Shown: one piece after another, positions 9,153-16,668 of the stretch
How positions within the stretch are numbered: the stretch's first letter is position 1
How the letters are laid out: the number at the start of each line of letters is the position of its first letter
Assembly (NCBI GenBank): GCA_903870415.1
Contig: CAIQDA010000040.1
Span: 1 to 40,863, forward strand
Direction of reading: 5' to 3'
DNA: 40,863 nucleotides
DNA from: an uncultured delta proteobacterium
GTDB taxonomy: Bacteria; Myxococcota_A; Polyangia; Polyangiales; Polyangiaceae
Position numbers and translations under genes: made by a program
Notes under the pieces: generated by a model
Database searches by the model: none
The model's input: the letters and a program-made list of their open reading frames with translations, nothing else
What the model was told of the DNA's origin: nothing

Positions 9153-9552
9153 AGTCGTGGCCCGCGTCAGAGCCCGGCGCAACCAGGTAGCTGCACTCTG
9201 CAAGGGTGCTCGGGTTGCGTACCGCCGTGCAATTTCCCGCGGTTGCTGCGCTGTTGATCGAAGCAATGCACGCGGTTTGAGCGTCGGCGTTCGGCACGAT
9301 GCCGGCGACGGTGCCTCCGCGACAGGCGTCGGTCGCCGCTTCAACGCACGTGGCTTCCGACGGCGACGATGCGAACGCGCCGTCGGTTGCGAAGCAGTCG
9401 AGGTGCTTGCAACGAGTGGACTCCACCGCCATGCAGGCGCTCGTTGTGGGGGCCGTCGATGAGCATGCGACGCTGACGCATGAGACGAGTGCGAGACCCA
9501 CGCTGAGGGAAAGTTGCCGAAGGACGGACGGGCGAGGGAAGTTCGGTCGCAT
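9151..9552 (-). CDS. Small cysteine-rich lipoprotein
   Basis: 133 residues from ATG 9552. The N-terminus MRPNFPRPSVLRQLSLSVGLALV leads to lipobox VSVAC. The mature part carries eight further cysteines, enough for four disulfides, in a pattern starting SACMAVESTRCKHLDC. Such Cys-rich small lipoproteins are frequent in myxobacteria and usually have no assigned function; none is assigned here. A GAGGG about 11 nt upstream supports the start. The start codon overlaps that of the divergent nucleotidyltransferase in the CATG at 9550-9553, so each gene's translation signals lie inside the other's coding region. Confidence 0.72.
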   Translation of the reverse strand: MRPNFPRPSVLRQLSLSVGLALVSCVSVACSSTAPTTSACMAVESTRCKHLDCFATDGAFASSPSEATCVEAATDACRGGTVAGIVPNADAQTACIASINSAATAGNCTAVRNPSTLAECSYLVAPGSDAGHD

Positions 9553-10468
9553 GGAGAGCTCGGCCCTCGTTAGCACGGACGCGATGATCCTCGCCGCGGG
9601 GCTTGGTACGCGAATGCGGCCGCTCACGGAGCTGTTGCCGAAGCCGCTCGCGCCCATCGGTGACAAGGCCGCGTTGGCGCACATCGCTGACGATCTTCGG
9701 GCCGCGGGCTTCGCCCACCTCGCGGTCAATGCGCATCACCTCGCGGCGCATGTCGAGGCGTTCGCCTCCGCCGACGGCCGCATGAGCGTGAGCGTCGAGC
9801 GCGAGCTTCTTGGAACCGCAGGCGGCGTGCGGCGAGCCGTCGACGCGGGATGGGTGCGCGAAAAGCGGCTGCTCGTGGTCAACGGGGATCTCTTCGCCTC
9901 GCTTCCGATAAAGGCCCTGGCGAGGCACCAATGCGGAGGCGATGCGGTGCTTCTCGCGGCTCCTGCGCCGACGGGTCTTGGCAACGTGGGCGTGGACGAG
10001 ACGGGACGAGTCGTGCGCCTTCGAAACGAAACGATCGCCTTGGGTGAAGCCGCAAGCTTCGCTTACTTGGGCTGCGCGCTCTTGGGCGAGTCGCTCCTTG
10101 GCGTTTTGCCTGCGGAAGGATGCCTCGTCGGCGACGTGCTTCTGCCTCGCTTGAGGTCCGGTTCGCTCGTCGAAGTGATGCCGTTTCTCGGGGCTTGGCT
10201 CGATGTCGGGACGTTGCGCTCGTACCTCGAGGCGAACGTTGCCTGGCTCAACGCTCGCGGTCTTTCGAGTCACGTTGCCGATGGCGTCACCCTCGAACAC
10301 GTGCAGCTTACATCTACTGTGATCGGGGTGAGCGCACGCATCGCCGCGCACGCGACACTTGATCGTTGCGTCGTGTGGCCGCACGCTTCGGTTCCCGCCG
10401 GAACGCACCGAGACCGCGTTTTCGTGCCCGGCGTCGCTCCGATTGACGTAGCGGAAGCGGCGCGCTGA
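9551..10468 (+). CDS. Sugar-phosphate nucleotidyltransferase (NDP-sugar pyrophosphorylase / MurU-like)
   Basis: The 305-residue protein opens with the nucleotide-binding signature MILAAGLGTRMRPLTELLPKP (in two overlapping parts, residues 12-32). VNAHHLAAHV and LLGTAGGVRRAV follow, and VVNGDLFA carries the metal-binding Asp. This order fits enzymes that join a nucleoside triphosphate to a sugar-1-phosphate; mannose-1-phosphate guanylyltransferase and MurU are the nearest types in my judgement. Residues from about 240 (GVTLEHVQLTSTVIGVSARI) look like short left-handed beta-helix turns. GAGGGAAG ending about 12 nt upstream supports ATG 9551; ATG 9584 is an alternative that would remove the overlap with the divergent gene. 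The sugar is not determinable. Murein recycling or envelope polysaccharide are plausible roles. Confidence 0.85.
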   Translation: MESSALVSTDAMILAAGLGTRMRPLTELLPKPLAPIGDKAALAHIADDLRAAGFAHLAVNAHHLAAHVEAFASADGRMSVSVERELLGTAGGVRRAVDAGWVREKRLLVVNGDLFASLPIKALARHQCGGDAVLLAAPAPTGLGNVGVDETGRVVRLRNETIALGEAASFAYLGCALLGESLLGVLPAEGCLVGDVLLPRLRSGSLVEVMPFLGAWLDVGTLRSYLEANVAWLNARGLSSHVADGVTLEHVQLTSTVIGVSARIAAHATLDRCVVWPHASVPAGTHRDRVFVPGVAPIDVAEAAR

Positions 10469-10479
10469 AGAGTCGGGGA

Positions 10480-10538
10480 AACCCAGGAAAACGCGAACGA
10501 AGTCGCGTCGGCGCTTCGCGGAGATGGACCGCTGGGTT
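10480..10538. repeat. Nested inverted repeat between genes
   Basis: An outer arm pair AACCCAG / CTGGGTT (10480-10486, 10532-10538) encloses an inner pair CGCGAA / TTCGCG (10492-10497, 10515-10520). It lies 11 bp after the nucleotidyltransferase stop and before the SPOR gene. It could be a terminator, an attenuator or a protein site; there is no T-run. Confidence 0.4.
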
Positions 10539-10591
10539 CAGGCAGAGTGAAATGTTGGCCCATGGGCCGTCGAGAGGATGAAAGAGACCCG

Positions 10592-11356
10592 ATGGATGAC
10601 GGTCTTCTTGAGAACCTCCAGGCCCTTGAGGCCGAGGATGAAGCGCGCTCTTCGCGTGCAACCGTCATCGTCGTCGTTGCCAGCGCCGTGGCTCTCGTCG
10701 TGGGCATTTGGCTCGGTCGCTCACCTCGCGCCGCCGCGGTCGACGACGTGCGTCCCGATGCGCTCGCGCAACTCGCTGCGAAGACTCGCGGGGACACGCC
10801 TGCCAAGAAGCCTGCGATGGAACGCCCCGGCGCCGTTTCGTTTCCCGGCAAGCTGAGCGACGCGGCCCGTCCGACGACCGCACTCGCCGCGGTTCAGGGC
10901 CCCATGACGAAGGCAGCTCCTGTGCCCGTCGACGACACGACCGGTCCTGCGGCGCCTGCAGCCATGGACCGGCTCGCGGTGGTGCCCCTTCCTGCGCGCG
11001 ATGTCCTTGACCCGAGCCCCGCGGTTGCACGCCCGAGTGACGCGCTTGAGCGCCACGCTGGAGCCGCCACGCATGGCTTGACCCAGGCCACACCAGGCAC
11101 CGCAGAGGGCTATCAACTTCAGGTCAGTTCGTTCACGAACGCCGACGAAGCCCACGCGTTTGCGGAGCGTCTTCGCGAGCGGGGGCACCGAGCGTTCGTT
11201 GTATCCTTCACGCATGTCGAGCGCGGCACGTTCTACCGCGTTCGCATCGGTCCGTTCCCGACTGCGAAGCTCGCAACCGAGTACCGCGCGAAGTTCGAGG
11301 CCCAGGAGCATATGGCGCCGTACCTCGTTCTGCCTGAAGCGAAGCCCGCGCACTGA
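10592..11356 (+). CDS. SPOR-domain membrane protein
   Basis: 254 residues. A short acidic cytoplasmic N-terminus (MDDGLLENLQALEAEDEAR) precedes one membrane helix (about residues 22-42), then a long Ala/Pro-rich periplasmic linker, then a SPOR domain at about 172-250 opening YQLQVSSFTNADEAHAFAERL. SPOR domains bind glycan strands lacking stem peptides at division septa, so a role near the septum or cell-wall remodelling is likely. In-frame starts at GTG 10547 and ATG 10562 exist; 10592 was chosen because a purine-rich GAGAGGATGAAAGA precedes it. Its position after a possible cell-wall sugar nucleotidyltransferase is suggestive only. Confidence 0.85.
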   Translation: MDDGLLENLQALEAEDEARSSRATVIVVVASAVALVVGIWLGRSPRAAAVDDVRPDALAQLAAKTRGDTPAKKPAMERPGAVSFPGKLSDAARPTTALAAVQGPMTKAAPVPVDDTTGPAAPAAMDRLAVVPLPARDVLDPSPAVARPSDALERHAGAATHGLTQATPGTAEGYQLQVSSFTNADEAHAFAERLRERGHRAFVVSFTHVERGTFYRVRIGPFPTAKLATEYRAKFEAQEHMAPYLVLPEAKPAH

Positions 11357-11408
11357 CCGCCTCGCCGCGCGGTTCGGCGGGATGGGGGCGCGCCGTTTGG
11401 GCAGCTTT

Positions 11409-11909
11409 CTAAGCCGTCACCGGGCTCAAGGTCACCTCGGCGTGCGCACGCGTGGAGCGGGCCGTTGCGGTGCCCATGACCTTGTCAAAGAAGGGATGAG
11501 TCACGCACCAGTTGGCGTCTTGGTCTCGCCCCATGTGGTGCTCCACGTGCCACGGCAGGTGCTCTTCCGCCCAGGCCGGGTCAAGGTGCGCGCGCTTGTG
11601 GGTGCGCCAGTAGTTGACGGCGCTGTACGCCACGGTGGCGGTGAAGAACGGCGCAACGGGGAAGAGCGGCACGTGGACGACGACGAGACCCGCGAGCAAC
11701 AGCGCCTCTTTTCGCTGCGGCGCCCCGCCGAAGACGCCGTTCGCGTAGCCGTCGTCGCGCATGCCGTGCTTGCGGGCTGCCCGATGGTGATCGAAGAAAT
11801 GGAACGCGAAGAAGCTGTGTTTCTTTTTGCCGAGACCGTGGAGCAGATGTTTGTGCGCCCACCACTCGAACGCGTTCGCGTAAAGCATTGCGATTGGAAT
11901 GCCGATCAT
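11409..11909 (-). CDS. Fatty-acid-hydroxylase / sterol-desaturase-like di-iron membrane protein
   Basis: 166 residues with three His clusters typical of the superfamily: HKHLLH (about residues 17-22), HFFDHH (about 35-40) and HLPWHVEHH (about 120-128). These ligate a di-iron centre facing the cytoplasm in enzymes that hydroxylate or desaturate lipids or carotenoids. Two hydrophobic stretches (ALLLAGLVVVHVPLFPVAPFF and TATVAYSAVNYW) lie between the clusters. AGGGGG four bases upstream of ATG 11909 is a strong ribosome binding site and fixes the start. The natural substrate is unknown. The TetR gene diverges from the same start region and could control it. Confidence 0.82.
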   Translation of the reverse strand: MIGIPIAMLYANAFEWWAHKHLLHGLGKKKHSFFAFHFFDHHRAARKHGMRDDGYANGVFGGAPQRKEALLLAGLVVVHVPLFPVAPFFTATVAYSAVNYWRTHKRAHLDPAWAEEHLPWHVEHHMGRDQDANWCVTHPFFDKVMGTATARSTRAHAEVTLSPVTA

Positions 11910-12624
11910 GTCGCCCCCTAAAAAAGAGACCAAACGGACGCAACAAAAGCTAGTGCCACCGGCTCGGGGACGCAAGCAGATTGCTCGACCGGGCCAGGAC
12001 GGCGGCGCACGCCAAGAGAATCGAAAGCGCCGCATCGAAGCCTTGCATCGCGCTGCGACGGAACTTTTTCTTGAGCGGGGCCTCGCGGCAGTGTCTGTCG
12101 AGGATTTAGCCGCAGCTGCGGGCTTGTCGAAAGCGGGGTTCTACCGGTACTACGCCTCGCTCGAGGTGCTCGTGGCCGAGTTGATGGCACCCATCAAGGG
12201 GGCGCTCCGCGACGCGTCGGACGCCGCAGCGCAGGGCCTTCGTGCGGCCCGAAAGCGCGACCAGTTGGTACTGGTTTACATGCAGCTCGGCTTGTCGTTG
12301 ACCGCGCTCGTGGCGAGCGAGCAGGCCTCGGTGCGCCTCTACTTGCAGGAGGTGCGAGGGCCGGCTCACGGAATCCGTCGCCCCATCGCGTCGCTGGCGC
12401 AAGACCTCGACGGCATCGTGCTTCACCTCACCGAGGCGGCGCATGCGCATGGGCTCTTGCGTTCTATCGAGCCGGAAGTGAGCGCTCAGGCCGTTCTAGG
12501 CCTTCTTGAGCACGTGCTTCATCGCGCGCTTCGTGACGAGCGACTCGTGCAGGCCGCCGAGCAATTGCCTGCGCTCATTGGCCTTGTGCTTGGCGGCGTC
12601 GCGAAGGGCGACACGAAGCCGTAA
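11908..12624 (+). CDS. TetR/AcrR-family transcriptional regulator
   Basis: 238 residues from ATG 11908. A Lys/Arg-rich disordered N-terminus (about 45 residues) precedes the TetR DNA-binding domain: RRIEALHRAATELFLERGL, then the helix-turn-helix VSVEDLAAAAGLSKAGFYRYY and SLEVLVAELM. The rest is an all-helical ligand-binding and dimer region. ATG 11899 and GTG 11953 are other possible starts; none has a clear ribosome binding site. With GTG 11953, an A-rich 43-bp gap would separate it from the divergent hydroxylase-like gene and could hold the shared promoter. By family habit it would repress itself and the neighbour, releasing DNA on binding a small hydrophobic ligand. Confidence 0.88.
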   Translation: MSPPKKETKRTQQKLVPPARGRKQIARPGQDGGARQENRKRRIEALHRAATELFLERGLAAVSVEDLAAAAGLSKAGFYRYYASLEVLVAELMAPIKGALRDASDAAAQGLRAARKRDQLVLVYMQLGLSLTALVASEQASVRLYLQEVRGPAHGIRRPIASLAQDLDGIVLHLTEAAHAHGLLRSIEPEVSAQAVLGLLEHVLHRALRDERLVQAAEQLPALIGLVLGGVAKGDTKP

Positions 12625-12639
12625 ACGGCGACGCTTGCG

Positions 12640-13659
12640 TCAGTCGTCGTCGCTTGGCTGCGGGCGATGAAGCTTCCAAAGTGCCTCGAGAAGCTCGTGA
12701 ACGCCTTCGCCGGTGGCGGCGGAGACGAGGTGCAGCTCGATTTTGCGGCGCTTGAAGCGGGTCTTCAGCTTGGCGAACGGCTCGCGAACGTGCGTCAGGT
12801 CAGCCTTCGAAAGCGCGACGACCATGGGACGTGCGGCGAGCTCGGGAGAGAACGCTTCGAGCTCGGCCATGAGGCACTTGAAGTCGTCGACCGGGTCGCG
12901 TCCTTCTTCCTCTTCCGTCACCGTGATGAGGTGCAGGAGCGCGCGGGTGCGCTCGACATGCTTCAAAAATTGAATGCCGAGGCCTGCGCCTTCCGATGCA
13001 CCGGGAATGAGACCCGGAATGTCGGCCATGACGAAGGATCGCTCGTCGTCGACGGCGACCACGCCCAGGTGCGGCGTGAGGGTCGTAAACGGGTAGTCTG
13101 CAACCTTCGGTCGCGCGCGCGAAACGGCGCGGATGAACGTGCTCTTTCCAACGTTGGGAAAGCCCAAGAGGCCAATGTCGGCCATCACCTTGAGTTCGAG
13201 ACGGAGCTTGCGCTCTTCGCCCGGCTCGCCCGGTTCGGAGCGGCGTGGGGCGCGCTCGGTGGCCGTGGCGAAGTGGATGTTTCCGCGGCCGCCGCGACCG
13301 CCCTGGGCGATGATGACGTTCGTCTCGAGCGAGTCGATGTCGGCGAGGAAGTCACCCGTGTCGGCGTCGAACACCTGCGTGCCGAGGGGAACGGCGATGG
13401 TCGTGTCTTCGCCGCCCTTTCCGTAACAGTCCGAGCCACGACCGTGCTTGCCGCTGTCGGCGGTGACTTGGTGCTGCCACGCGAGGTCTAGGAGACTCGT
13501 CTTGCCGGAGTCCGCTCGGAAGATGATGTCGCCACCGCGCCCGCCGTCGCCGCCAGAGGGACCTCCGAACGGGACGAACTTTTCACGACGGAATGCGACG
13601 GAGCCATTGCCACCACGGCCGGCCGTCACCTTGAGCTCACAGCTATCGACGAATTTCAC
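12640..13659 (-). CDS. obgE: GTPase Obg/CgtA
   Basis: Obg is an essential ribosome-associated GTPase. The N-terminal glycine-rich Obg fold (residues 1-158) shows MKFVDSCELKVTAGRGGNGS and FGGPSGGDGGRGGD. The G domain has G1 GFPNVGKST (about 166-174), G3 DIPGLIPGASEGAGLG (about 213), a G4 that reads SKAD, not NKAD, and G5 SAATGEGV near the end. At 339 residues it lacks the extra C-terminal OCT domain, as in many proteobacterial Obg proteins. The start is GTG, with TGAGG nine bases upstream. The usual rplU-rpmA neighbours are absent. The unknown gene at 13812 lies upstream on the same strand; the 152-bp gap holds only a 6-bp stem (13781-13801). Confidence 0.96.
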   Translation of the reverse strand: MKFVDSCELKVTAGRGGNGSVAFRREKFVPFGGPSGGDGGRGGDIIFRADSGKTSLLDLAWQHQVTADSGKHGRGSDCYGKGGEDTTIAVPLGTQVFDADTGDFLADIDSLETNVIIAQGGRGGRGNIHFATATERAPRRSEPGEPGEERKLRLELKVMADIGLLGFPNVGKSTFIRAVSRARPKVADYPFTTLTPHLGVVAVDDERSFVMADIPGLIPGASEGAGLGIQFLKHVERTRALLHLITVTEEEEGRDPVDDFKCLMAELEAFSPELAARPMVVALSKADLTHVREPFAKLKTRFKRRKIELHLVSAATGEGVHELLEALWKLHRPQPSDDD

Positions 13660-13811
13660 AGGAAAACCTCAGGTCGCCGGCCACTAGCGCGACGAGCCTG
13701 TTCCGTCCATCGGCGCCTGCGTTCCGCACGCAAAGAACACGGAAACGTCCGCTTGACGGCGTTAAGGGCTGCTCTCTGTCGTTGCTAGGAAAGTCAGCAA
13801 CTATACGATGG

Positions 13812-14606
13812 CTAGGTGCGCGGCGCGAACAGGCATGGCAAGTCGCCCACCGGACGGTCGTCGAGGCCCCAAGGGTCGACGCTCCATCCCGCGGCCATTT
13901 CGAGAACGTCTTCTTCGCTGGGCCACCACTCTTCGCCATCGGGCACCGGGCGCTGGCCTCGCACGTGCTCTTCGATTTCGTCCTGCGGGCCTTCGTCCGC
14001 AAGCGTGTGCGTGTCGACCACGGAGAAGGCGCGCTCCACCAACCCAGGCCTCGCGCGAAGCCAGGCAAAACCCTCGGCACGCGCATCGCTCTGGAAGAAG
14101 AGAACTTCACGGCCCACCGCGTCGGCAACGCGAACGAAGAGGTTCGTATCGTCGAGCAAGTGGTCCTTTCCGATGCGAAAGGTGGCGGGCTCTCCGACGG
14201 CGAAACAGAGTCCGTCCACGGGCCCCAAGATGGCGACGCCTTTTCCGCCGATGGCCCGCGCGAGCGCTTCACGCCATGGCATTGGCGAGCCTGTCACCCC
14301 GACCGCCGCGGCCATCGTTTCGGGCGACGTTTTTGCGACGATCCATTCGCACTTCTTGCCGAAGCCAACGCCATTCTTGTTGAGCGCCGGATCGACGAAG
14401 ACGTTGCGCATCGATTCGCGAAACGACTGAGGTGCAGCCGACGGGCGAAGCGACGGTCGTGGCGGCATACTCGCGCGAGGAAGCGTGAGCCCCTGCGCCG
14501 GTGCCGTGGCAGGTGAGGTCGTGCTCGAAGCGGTGAACTTGCGAACGAGGAAAACCCCGAAGCCCAACGCTGCAACTGCGGCTCCGATGACGGGAAGCGA
14601 ATCCAT
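13812..14606 (-). CDS. Unknown protein with N-terminal membrane anchor
   Basis: 264 residues not assigned to any family. MDSLPVIGAAVAALGFGVFLV is a single membrane helix, followed by a Ser/Thr/Pro-rich linker (about residues 25-60) and a soluble domain of about 200 residues, probably periplasmic. The soluble part has several Trp residues near the C-terminus (GEEWWPS, GWSVDPWG), phrases such as LNKNGVGFGKKCEWIV, and two cysteines that could pair. ATG 14606 starts just before the helix; the frame stays open much further upstream, but that extension would run antisense through the kinase gene and is not credible. ATG 14630 is a second option. Confidence 0.65.
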   Translation of the reverse strand: MDSLPVIGAAVAALGFGVFLVRKFTASSTTSPATAPAQGLTLPRASMPPRPSLRPSAAPQSFRESMRNVFVDPALNKNGVGFGKKCEWIVAKTSPETMAAAVGVTGSPMPWREALARAIGGKGVAILGPVDGLCFAVGEPATFRIGKDHLLDDTNLFVRVADAVGREVLFFQSDARAEGFAWLRARPGLVERAFSVVDTHTLADEGPQDEIEEHVRGQRPVPDGEEWWPSEEDVLEMAAGWSVDPWGLDDRPVGDLPCLFAPRT

Positions 14607-14633
14607 TGGCGCGAGTGTTGCCGAAGGCATCTG

Positions 14634-14665
14634 CCGTGGGAAGGGGAAAGGTGCACCTTCCACGG
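14634..14665. repeat. Long hairpin in a divergent intergenic region
   Basis: CCGTGGGAAGG (14634-14644) pairs with CCTTCCACGG (14656-14665), giving a 10-bp stem with one bulged G and an 11-nt loop. It sits between the unknown gene starting at 14606 and the kinase starting at 14688, so it could be an operator for both or a leader hairpin of the kinase mRNA. Confidence 0.5.
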
Positions 14666-14687
14666 GTCCATGCGATGCTTGCGGCCC

Positions 14688-16058
14688 ATGGCACCGAACG
14701 TCGAATGGCTCGAGCCCGAGGAGCTTCGCGAAGCGTATGCCTCCGAGTCGACGATTCGGCCCGAACTGCTTCGTGCAGGAACGCGCCTTGGTCGCTACGA
14801 GCTCGTCATGCCCGTGGCGTTTGGCGGAATGGCGCGCGTTTGGGCTGCGCGTCTCGTCGGCGTCGGCGGCTTTCATCGCCTCGTGGCGCTCAAGACGGTG
14901 CTTCCCCACCTCGCTCACGAAGAGGAAATTACCAAGCTTTTCCGCGATGAGGCCGTGCTCGCGGCCCGCGTTCACCACCCGAATGTCTGCGCGACGCTCG
15001 AACTCGGGGCCGTCGACGAAGTGACGTTCTTGGCGCTCGAGTGGATCGATGGCGAGCCTCTCATGAAGCTCTTGCGGCCAGGCGATCACTACGCGCCGTT
15101 TGAGACTGCGGTCGCGGTGCGCATCGTGCGTGACGCTTGCCTCGGCATCCATGCGGCCCACGAAGCGGTCGACGACGACGGGCGGCCGCTCGGAACGATT
15201 CATCGCGATCTCACGCCGCACAACGTGATGGTCAACCTCGAGGGCCAGGCGAAAGTCGTCGACTTCGGCGTCGCGCGGTCAACGCTCCAGTCCCACGAAG
15301 CCACCGCTGCGGGTCAATTGCGCGGGAAGCTCGCGTACATGCCTCCTGAGCAAATTTCCGGGCAGCCCATCGATCGGCGCGTGGACGTTTTCGCTCTCGG
15401 TTGCATGCTCTACGAGTCCATCGTTGGCGCGCGTGCGTTCCACGGGCCAACGGAGCCAGCGGTCATGCAGGCGATCATGCGAGGCGAATTCGTGCCCCCG
15501 TCGAAGGCCCGCGCCGGTGTGCCTGCGGCCCTCGACCCGATCATCGCCAAGGCGCTCGCGGGCGATCCCGATCAACGGTTTCGCAGCGCCGACGCGTTTG
15601 CCGACGCGCTCGACGCCTTCAGTCGCGTTCACGGTGAGGCCTCGCCGCGTGACGTTGGCGATGCGGTGTCGGTGCGAGGCGGGGGATCGATCGTGTTGCG
15701 TCGCGCGCGCATTGCCGAAGCGATTGCGCGCCTCGATGGTCGCGTTTCTGCAGCGGATGCGAGAATTCCCGTTCCCGCGGCCTCGTCCCCATACGTGCCC
15801 TCCCAGAGCGGCGTCGTGGATGCGGGGCGAGTGGAGGACCTCGAAGACATGACCCAGGTGGGTTTGCCTCTCATCGATCCGTCCCCGTCCCTCGACGACG
15901 CGGTTCCGTCGTTCGTGTCGTCCGGGGATCTCGAAGTCCCTAGCGCGAGCGGACCGAACTCCGCGCCGCACGGAAACCGATTTGCGATCGTGCAGGTCGC
16001 GCTTTTGACGATCGTTGCCGCGCTTGCATTGCTCGCGCTCCGTCAGGTCGTGCCGTGA
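14688..16058 (+). CDS. Membrane-anchored eukaryotic-like Ser/Thr protein kinase
   Basis: 456 residues. The kinase domain spans about residues 34-310. It has the nucleotide loop FGGMARVW, the ATP lysine in VALKTVLP, the catalytic loop IHRDLTPHNVMV, the metal-binding VVDFGVAR, and YMPPEQ in place of APE. All catalytic residues look intact. A Pro/Asp-rich region follows, and then one hydrophobic helix at the very end (VQVALLTIVAALALLAL) with only four residues after it, so the protein is anchored by its tail and has no outside sensor domain. Such kinases are abundant in myxobacteria. ATG 14670 is an alternative start. A PP2C phosphatase at 39097 could act in the same type of signalling, but there is no linkage. 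Confidence 0.92.
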   Translation: MAPNVEWLEPEELREAYASESTIRPELLRAGTRLGRYELVMPVAFGGMARVWAARLVGVGGFHRLVALKTVLPHLAHEEEITKLFRDEAVLAARVHHPNVCATLELGAVDEVTFLALEWIDGEPLMKLLRPGDHYAPFETAVAVRIVRDACLGIHAAHEAVDDDGRPLGTIHRDLTPHNVMVNLEGQAKVVDFGVARSTLQSHEATAAGQLRGKLAYMPPEQISGQPIDRRVDVFALGCMLYESIVGARAFHGPTEPAVMQAIMRGEFVPPSKARAGVPAALDPIIAKALAGDPDQRFRSADAFADALDAFSRVHGEASPRDVGDAVSVRGGGSIVLRRARIAEAIARLDGRVSAADARIPVPAASSPYVPSQSGVVDAGRVEDLEDMTQVGLPLIDPSPSLDDAVPSFVSSGDLEVPSASGPNSAPHGNRFAIVQVALLTIVAALALLALRQVVP

Positions 16059-16083
16059 GTAGCAGGCGATTCGCAGGCTATTT

Positions 16084-16668
16084 TCACGCAAGCGCGAGTT
16101 GATACACGGGGTAGGGCGCTTCGCCTGCGATGACGCGGAAGCCCGCTGCGTCGAGGTGGTCGGCGATTCCCATCCACAGTTCTTCGTCGCTCACCGGCCC
16201 ATGCCCGACGCGGGGAAAGGCCTCCACGGCGACGGCTCCGAGGCTTCGTGCAGCACTCTCGAGTCCGGCGACGAGCGAGCGTGCGACGCCGCTTCGACGG
16301 CAGGTTGGATCGATCAATACGCAGCCAAGACACCATACGTTTGATGTATGTGTCGCGGAATGCGCATGATAAGGTCCTTGGCGCAGAAGCTTGCGTGCGT
16401 CGGCTTTCGGAAAGAGCTTCGCCCAGCCGACGACATGCGCTCCTGCGAAGGCGACGACCGCGGTTCCGTCTTTGGCGCGGCCTTCGCGAATGGCGTGAGA
16501 GAGTTCGGCCGCGTTCGTCTGCGCGTCGAAAGCGCAACGAGCGAGCCAGTCGTTTTTCGTGCCTTCGAAGTGCCAATAGCGGCAATGGCAAGCGATGCCG
16601 CATCGGTCGAAAAGCGCGACCACGGCGTCGGCGTCGTCCGCGGCGACGAGGCGGACTGTGACGTTCAC
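16084..16668 (-). CDS. GNAT-family N-acetyltransferase
   Basis: 194 residues from GTG 16668, which overlaps the gatA stop as GTGA. The fold order fits GNAT: an N-terminal strand and helix (VRLVAADDADAVVALFDRC), central strands TAVVAFAGAHVVGWAKLF and VWCLGCVLIDPTCRRSGVARSL with the acetyl-CoA loop CRRSGVA, and a C-terminal FRVIAGEAPYPVYQLALA strand. The Cys-rich start GIACHCRYWHF is seen in a subgroup that acts on small molecules or antibiotics, but the substrate is unknown. Its coupling to gatA is probably organisational and not functional. Confidence 0.85.
   Translation of the reverse strand: MNVTVRLVAADDADAVVALFDRCGIACHCRYWHFEGTKNDWLARCAFDAQTNAAELSHAIREGRAKDGTAVVAFAGAHVVGWAKLFPKADARKLLRQGPYHAHSATHTSNVWCLGCVLIDPTCRRSGVARSLVAGLESAARSLGAVAVEAFPRVGHGPVSDEELWMGIADHLDAAGFRVIAGEAPYPVYQLALA

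Noticed and set aside
11357-11408. Short CGCCG/CGGCG stem between the SPOR and hydroxylase-like genes
   Set aside because: Five base pairs in GC-rich DNA is not above expectation and there is no T-run, so it was not listed as a terminator.
14607-15221. Upstream extension of the unknown minus-strand gene to 469 codons
   Set aside because: The extension runs antisense through the kinase catalytic domain; the membrane helix just after ATG 14606 marks the natural start.
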